From: Thermoflexus sp040289485
GTDB taxonomy: Bacteria; Chloroflexota; Anaerolineae; Thermoflexales; Thermoflexaceae
Reading direction: 5' to 3'
DNA length: 12,099 nucleotides
Assembly: GCF_040289485.1 (NCBI RefSeq)
Contig: NZ_PSLG01000065.1
Coordinates: forward strand, 1 to 12,099
Shown: piece after piece, positions 1 to 6,409 of the stretch
Layout of the letters: the number at the start of each line of letters is the position of its first letter
Position numbering within the stretch: the first letter of the stretch is position 1
Program-made: the position numbers and the translations under genes
Notes under the pieces: generated by a model
The model's database searches: none
The model's input: the letters and a program-made list of their open reading frames with translations, nothing else
What the model was told of the DNA's origin: nothing

Positions 1-233
1 AGGCGGGGCTGGCCCGCCTGCCGATCTTCGCCTATGCGCTCCCCCCGCTGGCCGAACTGGGTGGATCGGCAGCCTTCCTGCTCCCGGAGGCCGCCGGCCC
101 CGAGGCCATGGCCGAAGCCATCGCTCGCCATCTGGAGGCCGACCCCGAGGCCCGATGGCGCCGGCGCGTCCGACAGCAGTTCGACGCCCGGCGCCTCCTT
201 CGGGAGCGGCTGCTCCCTCTGATCGAAGGATGA
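1..233 (+). CDS. Glycosyltransferase (GT4-like), C-terminal end, partial
   Basis: The reading frame is open from the left edge (codons start at base 3) and stops at TGA 231-233, giving 76 residues; the start lies outside the window. The visible tail has the look of the second Rossmann half of group-1 (GT4) glycosyltransferases: a sugar-nucleotide-side segment LPIFAYALPPLAELGGSAAF followed by a helix GPEAMAEAIARHLEADPEAR and an Arg-rich C-terminal helix ending LLPLIEG. This matches the family pattern of PVxAxxxPPLxELGGxAA, then a short loop, then an 'ealAeai..lL' helix. The family transfers a sugar from an activated donor to a lipid, glycan or small acceptor; donor and acceptor cannot be read from this fragment. 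It converges tail to tail with the - strand gene ending at 258, leaving 24 nt with no clear terminator. Confidence is limited because only the C-terminus is visible. Confidence 0.62.
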   Translation, partial: AGLARLPIFAYALPPLAELGGSAAFLLPEAAGPEAMAEAIARHLEADPEARWRRRVRQQFDARRLLRERLLPLIEG

Positions 234-257
234 GGCCCTGCCGCCCCGGCCTCCGCA

Positions 258-1025
258 TCATGGATAGAACCCACGCCCGGCCTTGCGCCCCAGGCGGCCG
301 GCGCGGACCATCTGGCGGAGCAGCGGGGCCGGTCGGTAGAGGCCGCCGCCGTGCTCGGCCTCCAGGGCCTCCAGGATCGCCACGACCAGGTCCAGGCCGA
401 TCAGGTCGGCCCACTCCAGAGGGCCCCGCGGATAGTTGGTCCCCAGTTTCATGGCCGTATCGATGTCCGCGGGGGCGGCCACCCCTTCCATCACCGCGAA
501 GGCGGCCTCGTTGATCAGGGCGCACAGCAGCCGGGGGAGCACCAGGCCGACGGTGTCGTTCACCACCGCCACCTTGAAGCCCCAGGCCGAAAGCAGCGCC
601 CGGGCCCGCTCCACCCCCTCGGCCTGACCCTGAAGGGGGCCCGCCAGTTCCACAGGCCCCCCTCGGACGATGGGCGGCAGCACCGCGAACCCCACCACCC
701 GCTCCGGATGGCGGGTCCAGGCGGCGACCTGGGTGGCGGAGGTGGTCAGGCAGAGGGCCAGCAAGGGGCTCGCGGGCGGGAGCGCAGCGTCCAGGGCCTC
801 CACCAGGGCCCGCTTGGCCGTCAGCGGGGCGGGCAGCGCCTCGATGCCGAAGGCTGCGGCCGGCCCCTCCGCCCGGAGGGCCTCCTGGAGGGCTGGCGAG
901 ATCTCCCCCTCGGTGGGGAAGGCGGTGACGGCGTATCCCTGCTCCAGGGCCAGCCCGGCCAGTTCCTCCACGAAAGCGCTAGCGCCCACCACCAGGACCC
1001 GCTCCTTCAGCGGCCGCGTCCCCAT
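258..1025 (-). CDS. Degenerate 3-hydroxyacyl-CoA dehydrogenase paralogue
   Basis: A 255-residue protein with the two-domain layout of short 3-hydroxyacyl-CoA dehydrogenases: a Rossmann-type N-terminal part (about 8-155) and a helical C-terminal part (about 156-255). The C-terminal hallmarks are well kept: GPLEWADLIGLD (201-212) and RAGRLGRKAGRGFY (241-254). The active-site half is eroded. The dinucleotide loop reads GASAF (14-18) instead of GxGxMG, the HFFNP segment reads AVLPP (catalytic His position is Ala114), and the Asn of DTPGFIVNR is replaced (DTVGLVLPR, 157-165). The partner Glu (Glu126) remains. NAD-dependent oxidation therefore looks unlikely; a binding, structural or altered role is inferred. 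It lies 12 nt downstream of the intact dehydrogenase, and the upstream stop TAG is part of its Shine-Dalgarno (TAGGAGGGG), so coupling is expected. It is probably an ancient tandem duplicate. ATG start. Confidence 0.82.
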   Translation of the reverse strand: MGTRPLKERVLVVGASAFVEELAGLALEQGYAVTAFPTEGEISPALQEALRAEGPAAAFGIEALPAPLTAKRALVEALDAALPPASPLLALCLTTSATQVAAWTRHPERVVGFAVLPPIVRGGPVELAGPLQGQAEGVERARALLSAWGFKVAVVNDTVGLVLPRLLCALINEAAFAVMEGVAAPADIDTAMKLGTNYPRGPLEWADLIGLDLVVAILEALEAEHGGGLYRPAPLLRQMVRAGRLGRKAGRGFYP

Positions 1026-1037
1026 GGCGCTCCCCTC

Positions 1038-1907
1038 CTATCCGCGCTCCGCGCCCGGGCCTTCGGCATAGCGATACCATCCCTGGCCAGCTTTGCGACC
1101 CAGGCGGCCGGCCTGGACCATCAGCCGCTGCAGGGGGTGGGGACGGAAGCGAGGATCCTCGAAAAAGGCGCGATACACGCTCTCGCTCACCGCCAGGTTC
1201 ACATCCAGGCCGATCAGGTCCATCAGCTCGAAGGGGCCCATGCGGAACCCCAGGGCCCGGACCAGCCGGTCGATGGTCGGGGGATCGGCCACGCCCTCCC
1301 CCACCAGGCGCAGCGCCTCGAGGTAGAAGGGGCGGGCCACCCGGTTGACGATGAAGCCGGGGGTGTCCTTGACCACCACCGGTGTCTTCCCCCAGCGCCG
1401 CGCCAGATCGACCAGGGCGCGCACCGTCTCCTCAGCGGTGGCCAACCCCCGCACCACCTCCACCAGGCGCATGACCGGGGCGGGGTTGAAAAAATGCATC
1501 CCGGCCACCCGCTCCGGGCGCCGGGTGGCCGCGCCCAGGGCGGTGATGGAAAGGGAAGAGGTGTTGGAGGCCAGGAGCGCTGTGGGCACGCAGCACTGAT
1601 CCAGCCGGCGGAAGAGATCCTGCTTGAGGGCCAGATCCTCTGGGGCCGCCTCGATGACCACCTCCGCTGCCGCCAGGTCCTCCAGGCGCCCGCTCAGGCG
1701 CAGGCGGCGAAGGGCCTCCTGCCCTTCGGCCGCCTCCAGGCGTCCTTTGGCGACGGCCTCCCGGAGCCAGCCCTCGATCTGCGTCCGGGCGCTCGTGAGG
1801 GCCTCCGCCGCCACGTCGTAGAGCACCACCTCCGCCCCGTGGGTGATCGCTACGTAGGCGATGCCCCGCCCCATGGTCCCCGCGCCCACCACCCCCACGC
1901 GCTCCAT
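1038..1907 (-). CDS. 3-hydroxyacyl-CoA (3-hydroxybutyryl-CoA) dehydrogenase
   Basis: A 289-residue protein of the usual length for monofunctional NAD(P)-dependent 3-hydroxyacyl-CoA dehydrogenase, which interconverts (S)-3-hydroxyacyl-CoA and 3-ketoacyl-CoA in the cytoplasm. All diagnostic elements are visible: the dinucleotide loop VGAGTMGRG (7-15), SNTSSLSI (114-121) with the substrate-contacting Ser, MHFFNPAP (137-144) with catalytic His138, its partner Glu150 in LVEVV, DTPGFIVNR (181-189) with Asn188, and the C-terminal domain GPFELMDLIGLD (224-235) and AGRLGRKAGQGWY (266-278). It starts 4 nt after the enoyl-CoA hydratase stop; the Shine-Dalgarno AGGAGGG sits inside the end of that gene, indicating translational coupling. 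Hydratase plus dehydrogenase form two successive beta-oxidation-type steps. PaaH-like, Hbd-like and FadB-derived roles cannot be separated by sequence alone, so no symbol is given. Confidence 0.95.
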   Translation of the reverse strand: MERVGVVGAGTMGRGIAYVAITHGAEVVLYDVAAEALTSARTQIEGWLREAVAKGRLEAAEGQEALRRLRLSGRLEDLAAAEVVIEAAPEDLALKQDLFRRLDQCCVPTALLASNTSSLSITALGAATRRPERVAGMHFFNPAPVMRLVEVVRGLATAEETVRALVDLARRWGKTPVVVKDTPGFIVNRVARPFYLEALRLVGEGVADPPTIDRLVRALGFRMGPFELMDLIGLDVNLAVSESVYRAFFEDPRFRPHPLQRLMVQAGRLGRKAGQGWYRYAEGPGAERG

Positions 1908-1911
1908 GGCC

Positions 1912-2697
1912 TCACCCTCCTCGCCGCTTCAGGAAGGCCTCGACCCGCTCGCGGTGCTCAGGGGTGCGGGCCGCCACTTCCTGGAGATGGGCCTCATATT
2001 CCAGGGACTGCTCCAAGGTGAAGGTCGCGGCCCGTTGGAGGGCGCGCTTCAACCAGCCCACAGATCGCCCCGGCAGCTCCCGCAGCCGCACGGCCCACTC
2101 CCGGGCCGTTGGCAAGACCTGTTCGGGTGGGACGACGGCGTTGACCAGCCCCCACTCCAGGGCCCGCCGGGCTTCCAGGCGGTCGATCAGCGTGGCCGCC
2201 TCGAAGGCCCGTCCGTAGCCGACCAGATGGGGCAGGAACCAGGTGGACCCGGAGTCGGGGATCAGTCCGATCTTGGCGAAGGCGTTGAAGACGAAGGTCG
2301 CCGTCTCGGCCATGACCCGTAGGTCGCAGGCCAGGGCCAGGCTGCAGCCCGCCCCCGCAGCCACGCCGTTGATGGCGGCGATGAACGGCTTCTCGGTGTT
2401 GCGGATGCGCAGGATCAACGGATTGTAGCGGCTGCGCAGGTGTTCCCCGATGGACATCGCCTCGGCGGGCTGGACGTAGCGGGCCTGCATCTCGGCGAGG
2501 TCTTGCCCGGCGCAGAAGCCCCGTCCCGCCCCCGTCACGATCACCACACGGACGGCCTCGTCGCGCTCCACCGTCCGGAGGGCTTCTTGCAGCTCCTGGA
2601 ACATCTGCTCGTTAAAGGCGTTGAGGACGTCGGGGCGGTTCAGCGTCAGGATCGCCACCCCTTCCTGAACCTCATACAGCAGAGTCTCATAGGCCAT
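1912..2697 (-). CDS. Enoyl-CoA hydratase/isomerase, PaaG-like
   Basis: A 261-residue crotonase-fold protein of standard family length. It shows the N-terminal LTLNRPDVLNAFN (17-29), the first oxyanion-hole segment TGAGRGFCAGQDL (55-67) and the second, INGVAAGAG (109-117). The active-site loop is KIGLIPDSGSTW (142-153), with Asp148 at the catalytic position. Several stretches (VERDE, GAGRGFCAGQDL, YNPL, GLIPD with Asp rather than Glu) closely recall PaaG, the 1,2-epoxyphenylacetyl-CoA isomerase. A hydratase active on 2-enoyl-CoA would normally carry Glu at both catalytic sites; the first Glu is not evident here. The family acts on CoA thioesters in the cytoplasm. ATG 2697 is preceded by a full Shine-Dalgarno AGGAGGT (2703-2709) with a 5 nt spacer. 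It is followed 4 nt later by the dehydrogenase. The exact substrate (aromatic or aliphatic acyl-CoA) is inferred and uncertain. Confidence 0.9.
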   Translation of the reverse strand: MAYETLLYEVQEGVAILTLNRPDVLNAFNEQMFQELQEALRTVERDEAVRVVIVTGAGRGFCAGQDLAEMQARYVQPAEAMSIGEHLRSRYNPLILRIRNTEKPFIAAINGVAAGAGCSLALACDLRVMAETATFVFNAFAKIGLIPDSGSTWFLPHLVGYGRAFEAATLIDRLEARRALEWGLVNAVVPPEQVLPTAREWAVRLRELPGRSVGWLKRALQRAATFTLEQSLEYEAHLQEVAARTPEHRERVEAFLKRRGG

Positions 2698-2743
2698 GGC
2701 CCACCTCCTGATGCAAATGGGATCGGGATCGCGTCCCCAGGCC

Positions 2744-5407
2744 TCATCCCCCGGACCGGTCGGAGGGGAGGAGGGCTACCCCGCCGCCCACCAGGAAGGC
2801 CACGATCCCCGCCGCCAGGGGGAGGCCGACGGTCCCCATCGGGATCGGGACTGCCGGCCTCCCGAAGACCAGCAGCGCGTAGGCCACCCAGCCCGCGGCC
2901 GCCCCGGAGAGGGCCGCCTGCCAGGCCCGATCCAGCCCCCGTCGCCGGCCCAGACCGAAACCCACGGCACCGGCCCCCACGATCAGGAGGTTGCTCACAG
3001 CGAAGAACCCCCATCCGACCCGAGGGGAGCGCCCCGCCCCGCCCGGGCGCGGGGTGGGCATGGGGGCCGGCGGGAGGGCGGTGGTGGTGGGCTCCGGAGG
3101 CCGCGTGGGCGTTGGGGGCACCACCGTGGCGATCCGGCCCGGGCGGTTCCGCTCGATTTGGATCTGCAGCCGATAGGAGAGGCGGGCCGGCTCACTGGCC
3201 GCCCGGATCTCCAGCATCCCCTCCCGGTCCAGCGGGATGTCCACCTCGGCGAACCCCTCCCGGGTCCCCGCCCGGAAGGGACCGATCGTCCCCTGGCCGG
3301 TGTAAACCCCTGTGAAGAGCACCGGTGTCCCGTCGGGGACCGGATAGCCGTCCCGGTCGTAGATCGGCCCGGCCCAGACCCGAAGGGTCTCACCGACCCG
3401 CACGGCCACCGGGGTCGGCGTGCCCGAAGTCGCACCTTCCCGCAGGCCCACCCCCAGGGGGATCACCTGATTGGGATCCGGGCGCAGGCGCTCGGCCAGG
3501 ACATAGCCCACGGCGGGGATCGAGAGGGGCGCGCGGCTCCGAGGGGACACCGCCCCAAACAGCACCCGGGCCATCACCTCCACCGCGGGGGCCACGCGGG
3601 TCCAGATGGTCTCATAGCGGGTCAGCCGCGCGACCTCGCGGGGGGTCAGCGGATACAGCCCCCCGAACCCCCAGAACACCACCTGTTTTCCGGCCAGCAG
3701 GTCGGCCCGCTCGCCCAAGAGCACATGGGGCAGGCTGGAGGCCTCATCGTCCGGGCGCTCCTCCAGGGCGGCGATCACCACCCAGTTCGCCCGCTCGAAC
3801 TCAGTCCGCAGATCCGGGGCCTCGGGACGCCGGGCGAGAAAGGCCATCGCCTCCGCGAAGGTCCGCACCACGATCCGCTCCGGATCCAGGACGCCCGCCC
3901 CCGCCACCCGCAGCGCCTGGGTGATCAGGCTGGGGGGCAGCAGCGGGACCTCGGGGCATGCCGCGCACGCCCGGGCCGTCCGCCCGTCAACCAGCACAAG
4001 GAGAAACGCATCGGGCCCGGGAACCGGCGGGGGAGCGCCGCCCGTGGGCCGCAGCCGGACCACCGCCTTCTCCAGCGCCTGGCGGACCACCCACCCGTGG
4101 GCGGCGGCGCCGGGGGCCGCCCGGAGGTCCCGGAGGGTCGGGAACACGGCTCCCGACGTGAAGCCCGGATACAGCCGATATTTCAAGCGTAGGATGCGGG
4201 CCACCGCGGCGTTGACCAGGTTCTGGAAAGAGAGGTCCGTCGAATATTTTTCCCGGAAGAAGGCGATCACGGAAGCGGCCTGCCGCGCGGCCTCCTGGGG
4301 ATCGGAGTGAAGGTCCCCCAGCCACAGCAGATCGTTGCCGGCCAGGAAAGCCTCCAGCGCCGCCCGCCGGAAATCCACCCCCCCTTTTTCGTCGGCGTAG
4401 AGGGCCCGGAGGGCCGGATGCCCCAGGGGCGGGGAGAGAAGGACGCCCCCGCCCTCCCGCCATACCTTCACCTCCGCCCGGCCGACCAGCGCCCCCAGCG
4501 CCTCCCCGTCCACAGCCAGGGGCCGGGTCCACTCCTGGGCGCTCCCCCGAAAGCCTCGGACCCGCATCGTCGACACCTGGACCGCCTGCACCAGAGGCCG
4601 GCCCGCGTCGGCAGGGGTCCGCATCAACGCGAGGAAGGGGACTAGATCGAAGGCGGCCAGGTCCTCGAGGGTGCGGACGGCGAGGCGCTCCCCCCGCCCG
4701 TAGGCCTGGCCCTCTCCCGGGAAGGCTCCTGGCACCACCAAGAGCCGGCCCCCGCTGCCCTCCCGCACACCCTCCACGTAGGCCCGGGCCATGCGGGCCA
4801 CCCAGTAGGGATCCCCACCGAAGGTCTGGGCTCCGGCATCCCCCAGGTCCGGCCGGGGCTCCATGAGCACCTCCAGCGGCGGCCCCAGGAGGAGGTTCAG
4901 GCCGACGGCGCGGAACTCCTCCCCTAGGGCCCGGCCCACCGCACGGACCTGCTCCGGGTCCCAGGTGGCCCCCAGGGCAAGGGGGGAGGGCAGCGGCATC
5001 GCCCCAGCGGTCCATGCGGAAGTGGGGGGTCCGTCGCCCTGCTGCCGCAGGCCGATAAAGAGGGGGATGAAGGGAGAGAGGGGAAGGACCTGTCCCTGGA
5101 GAGAGCGGGTGAGGGTGAGCAGTTCCGCAGGCGTGTCGCCCACGTTGGCGAAATTCCCCTGCTCCGGGCTCAGGAGGACGCCGGCGACGCGCTGCTCGAC
5201 CACCAGGGCGCGCAAGGGATGATCCGGCCGGGCGATGGGCCCTGGCAAAGTGACCAGGAAGAGCTGGCCCACCTTGGCCTCGGGGGGCATCTGGGCCAAC
5301 AGGCGGGCGATGAACTCGTCCTCGGCCCCCTGGGCGGCGGCCCGGAAAGCCGGGAGGGCCCCTAGGATCAGCGCGAGGGCCAGCAGCCCCCGGATCCCCT
5401 TGCCCAC
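2744..5407 (-). CDS. Exported GH3-like protein, catalytically degenerate, membrane-anchored
   Basis: An 887-residue protein with a signal peptide (1-25, hydrophobic core LLALALILGALPAF, AAA before the likely cleavage). A glycoside hydrolase family 3 TIM-barrel scaffold follows (about 30-415: KVGQLF, GVLLS, LPSPLALGATWD, FGGDPYWVARMARAYV), then a GH3 C-terminal-like domain (about 465-655). After these come an Ig-like domain (about 665-752: DRDGYPVPDGTPVLF), a Pro/Thr linker (763-788) and three C-terminal membrane helices (about 798-820, 829-848, 855-880). Catalytic landmarks are lost. The usual DQEGG reads RQQGD (121-125). The KHFPGHG motif reads GAFPGEG (227-233), losing Lys-His. The nucleophile VTDA region reads LLSPP (323-327), replacing Asp with Pro. 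Hydrolysis is thus improbable; glycan binding or a cell-surface scaffold role is inferred. The start is GTG with GGAGG 8 nt upstream, 3 nt after the CoA-binding gene. Confidence 0.85.
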   Translation of the reverse strand: MGKGIRGLLALALILGALPAFRAAAQGAEDEFIARLLAQMPPEAKVGQLFLVTLPGPIARPDHPLRALVVEQRVAGVLLSPEQGNFANVGDTPAELLTLTRSLQGQVLPLSPFIPLFIGLRQQGDGPPTSAWTAGAMPLPSPLALGATWDPEQVRAVGRALGEEFRAVGLNLLLGPPLEVLMEPRPDLGDAGAQTFGGDPYWVARMARAYVEGVREGSGGRLLVVPGAFPGEGQAYGRGERLAVRTLEDLAAFDLVPFLALMRTPADAGRPLVQAVQVSTMRVRGFRGSAQEWTRPLAVDGEALGALVGRAEVKVWREGGGVLLSPPLGHPALRALYADEKGGVDFRRAALEAFLAGNDLLWLGDLHSDPQEAARQAASVIAFFREKYSTDLSFQNLVNAAVARILRLKYRLYPGFTSGAVFPTLRDLRAAPGAAAHGWVVRQALEKAVVRLRPTGGAPPPVPGPDAFLLVLVDGRTARACAACPEVPLLPPSLITQALRVAGAGVLDPERIVVRTFAEAMAFLARRPEAPDLRTEFERANWVVIAALEERPDDEASSLPHVLLGERADLLAGKQVVFWGFGGLYPLTPREVARLTRYETIWTRVAPAVEVMARVLFGAVSPRSRAPLSIPAVGYVLAERLRPDPNQVIPLGVGLREGATSGTPTPVAVRVGETLRVWAGPIYDRDGYPVPDGTPVLFTGVYTGQGTIGPFRAGTREGFAEVDIPLDREGMLEIRAASEPARLSYRLQIQIERNRPGRIATVVPPTPTRPPEPTTTALPPAPMPTPRPGGAGRSPRVGWGFFAVSNLLIVGAGAVGFGLGRRRGLDRAWQAALSGAAAGWVAYALLVFGRPAVPIPMGTVGLPLAAGIVAFLVGGGVALLPSDRSGG

Positions 5408-5410
5408 GGT

Positions 5411-6160
5411 TCAGTCCTCCGGCCGCAGCAGCCGACGATGCTCGATCTTCATACAGCGGTCCATCACCACCTGCAGGCCCGCGGCGTGGGCCCGCTGGGC
5501 GGCCTCGAAATGGACCACCCCCAACGGCATCCAGATGACCCGGGCCCCCTTGGCGATGGCCTGCTCTACGATCTCCGGGACATAGCGGGCTGGCCGGAAA
5601 ATATCCACCACATCCACCGGCTCGGGGACCGAGAGGAGATCTGGGTAGGAGCGTTCCCCCAGGACCTCGGAGATGGTGGGGTTGACCGGGATGATCCGAT
5701 AGCCATGGCGCTGGAGGTAGGCCGCCACCTGGTGGCTGGGCCGCTCGGGGTCAGGCGAGAGGCCCACCACGGCGATGGTGCGGGCCTCCTCCAGGATCCG
5801 ACGCAACGCCGCATCGTCCTCCACCGTCACCGGCGAGGGGATACGGACCTCCACCTCCTGGCGGTCCAGCACCGTCTCCCCGTTGAGGAGCCGGGCTTCG
5901 ACACGGTAGCGGGCACCGGGATCCGGCCGCCGCAGGTGTAGCACGTAGGTGACCTGGAAGGTCATCACCTCCATCACCGCGAGGGAATGGACTTCCTCTC
6001 CCCGCTCGTTGTAGAGAACAAGTTCCAGATCCGGCGGCTGTCGGAAAGGGGAGAGCATCACTTCGACCACCACGCGGCGCCCATCCACCATTGGGGTGGC
6101 CTGAAGAGCCTGGATGCGCGGAGGATCCGTGGGCCCAGGTTCCGGCCGGAAAGACGCCAT
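5411..6160 (-). CDS. CoA-binding domain (YccU-like) protein with N-terminal beta-rich domain
   Basis: Residue numbers count from the longer possible start, ATG 6178 (255 aa). The C-terminal half (about 125-250) is a complete CoA_binding_2/YccU-type Rossmann domain: TIAVVGLSPDPERPSH (134-149), GYRIIPVNP (159-167), PVDVVDIFR (187-195), GARVIWMPLG (211-220) and VVMDRCMKIEHRRL (237-250). Such proteins bind CoA or acyl-CoA; no reaction is established. Residues about 20-115 form an unrecognised beta-rich segment not found in the usual 140-residue YccU, perhaps an Ig-like or transport-associated sandwich. The start given is the inner ATG, 6160, because GGAGG (6166-6170) lies 5 nt upstream, whereas ATG 6178 has no Shine-Dalgarno. 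It heads the five-gene - strand cluster that includes CoA-ester enzymes, and its stop is 3 nt before the GTG of the GH3-like gene. Confidence 0.88.
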   Translation of the reverse strand: MASFRPEPGPTDPPRIQALQATPMVDGRRVVVEVMLSPFRQPPDLELVLYNERGEEVHSLAVMEVMTFQVTYVLHLRRPDPGARYRVEARLLNGETVLDRQEVEVRIPSPVTVEDDAALRRILEEARTIAVVGLSPDPERPSHQVAAYLQRHGYRIIPVNPTISEVLGERSYPDLLSVPEPVDVVDIFRPARYVPEIVEQAIAKGARVIWMPLGVVHFEAAQRAHAAGLQVVMDRCMKIEHRRLLRPED

Positions 6161-6165
6161 CTCGG

Positions 6166-6170
6166 CCTCC
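6166..6170 (-). promoter_or_regulatory. Shine-Dalgarno deciding the start of the CoA-binding gene
   Basis: GGAGG on the - strand, 5 nt before ATG 6160. The upstream in-frame ATG at 6178 is preceded only by ACCCCGGTCG-type sequence with no Shine-Dalgarno, so the inner start is preferred by six codons. Confidence 0.55.
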
Positions 6171-6196
6171 GTTTTCATCGACCGGGGTATGTCTTC

Positions 6197-6202
6197 ATTC
6201 TA
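6197..6202 (-). promoter_or_regulatory. Possible -10 box (TAGAAT) for the five-gene cluster
   Basis: TAGAAT on the - strand matches TATAAT at 5 of 6 positions. It would place the transcript start near 6190, giving a leader of about 30 nt to ATG 6160 that still includes the GGAGG. No good -35 box is visible at 16-18 nt, so this is tentative. Confidence 0.35.
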
Positions 6203-6252
6203 CACAAGGCGGGGCCGATGGCCGGGCGTGGGCCACGGGGCCCGAACGGCGA

Positions 6253-6278
6253 GGGGCGGGCACCCAGACGCCCGCCCC
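6253..6278 (-). terminator. GC-rich hairpin downstream of tRNA-Arg
   Basis: A perfect 9-bp inverted repeat (GGGGCGGGC / GCCCGCCCC) with an 8-nt loop begins 7 nt after the 3' end of tRNA-Arg. No T-run follows on the - strand, so it is not a classical intrinsic terminator. It may end or protect the tRNA transcript, or it may be a stem in the leader region upstream of the CoA-binding gene promoter. Confidence 0.35.
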
Positions 6279-6284
6279 CCCCAG

Positions 6285-6358
6285 CGCCCCCGGCGGGATT
6301 CGAACCCGCAACACAGGACTTAGGACGCCCTTGCTCTATCCGGTTGAGCTACGGGGGC
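6285..6358 (-). tRNA. tRNA-Arg (anticodon CCT)
   Basis: A complete 74-nt cloverleaf on the - strand. The acceptor stem is GCCCCCG/CGGGGGC with discriminator G. The D-stem is GCTC/GAGC, the anticodon stem AGGGC/GTCCT (one G-T pair), the loop GTCCTAA with anticodon CCT, the variable loop GTGTT, and the T arm GCGGG-TTCGAAT-CCCGC. It decodes AGG. The 3' CCA is not encoded (the next bases are CTG), so it must be added enzymatically. Position 32 is G rather than the usual pyrimidine, facing A38. It lies 51 nt downstream of the DUF4870 gene on the same strand. Confidence 0.95.
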
Positions 6359-6371
6359 TCTCTTCCTCAAA

Positions 6372-6377
6372 ATTATA
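6372..6377 (-). promoter_or_regulatory. -10 box (TATAAT) for tRNA-Arg
   Basis: A perfect TATAAT on the - strand, 13 nt before the first base of the tRNA, with a likely transcript start near 6365. The A/T-rich patch stands out in very GC-rich sequence. No clear -35 is visible; CTGCCC occupies the expected position. Confidence 0.5.
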
Positions 6378-6409
6378 ACCCAAAACGCCGGCGCGGGCAG
6401 CGCCCCGCC

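Noticed and set aside
351..2021. A 556-codon open frame on the + strand
   Set aside because: It lies antisense to two clear dehydrogenase genes, is rich in Gln/His/Gly/Pro without domain motifs, and is the expected by-product of strong GC bias in the real genes.
2696..4192. A 498-codon open frame on the + strand
   Set aside because: Antisense to the GH3-like gene; low-complexity Arg/Pro/His/Gly composition with no recognisable motif.
3987..5015. A 342-codon open frame on the - strand
   Set aside because: It is the GH3-like gene read in another frame; composed almost entirely of Gly/Pro/Arg/Ala.
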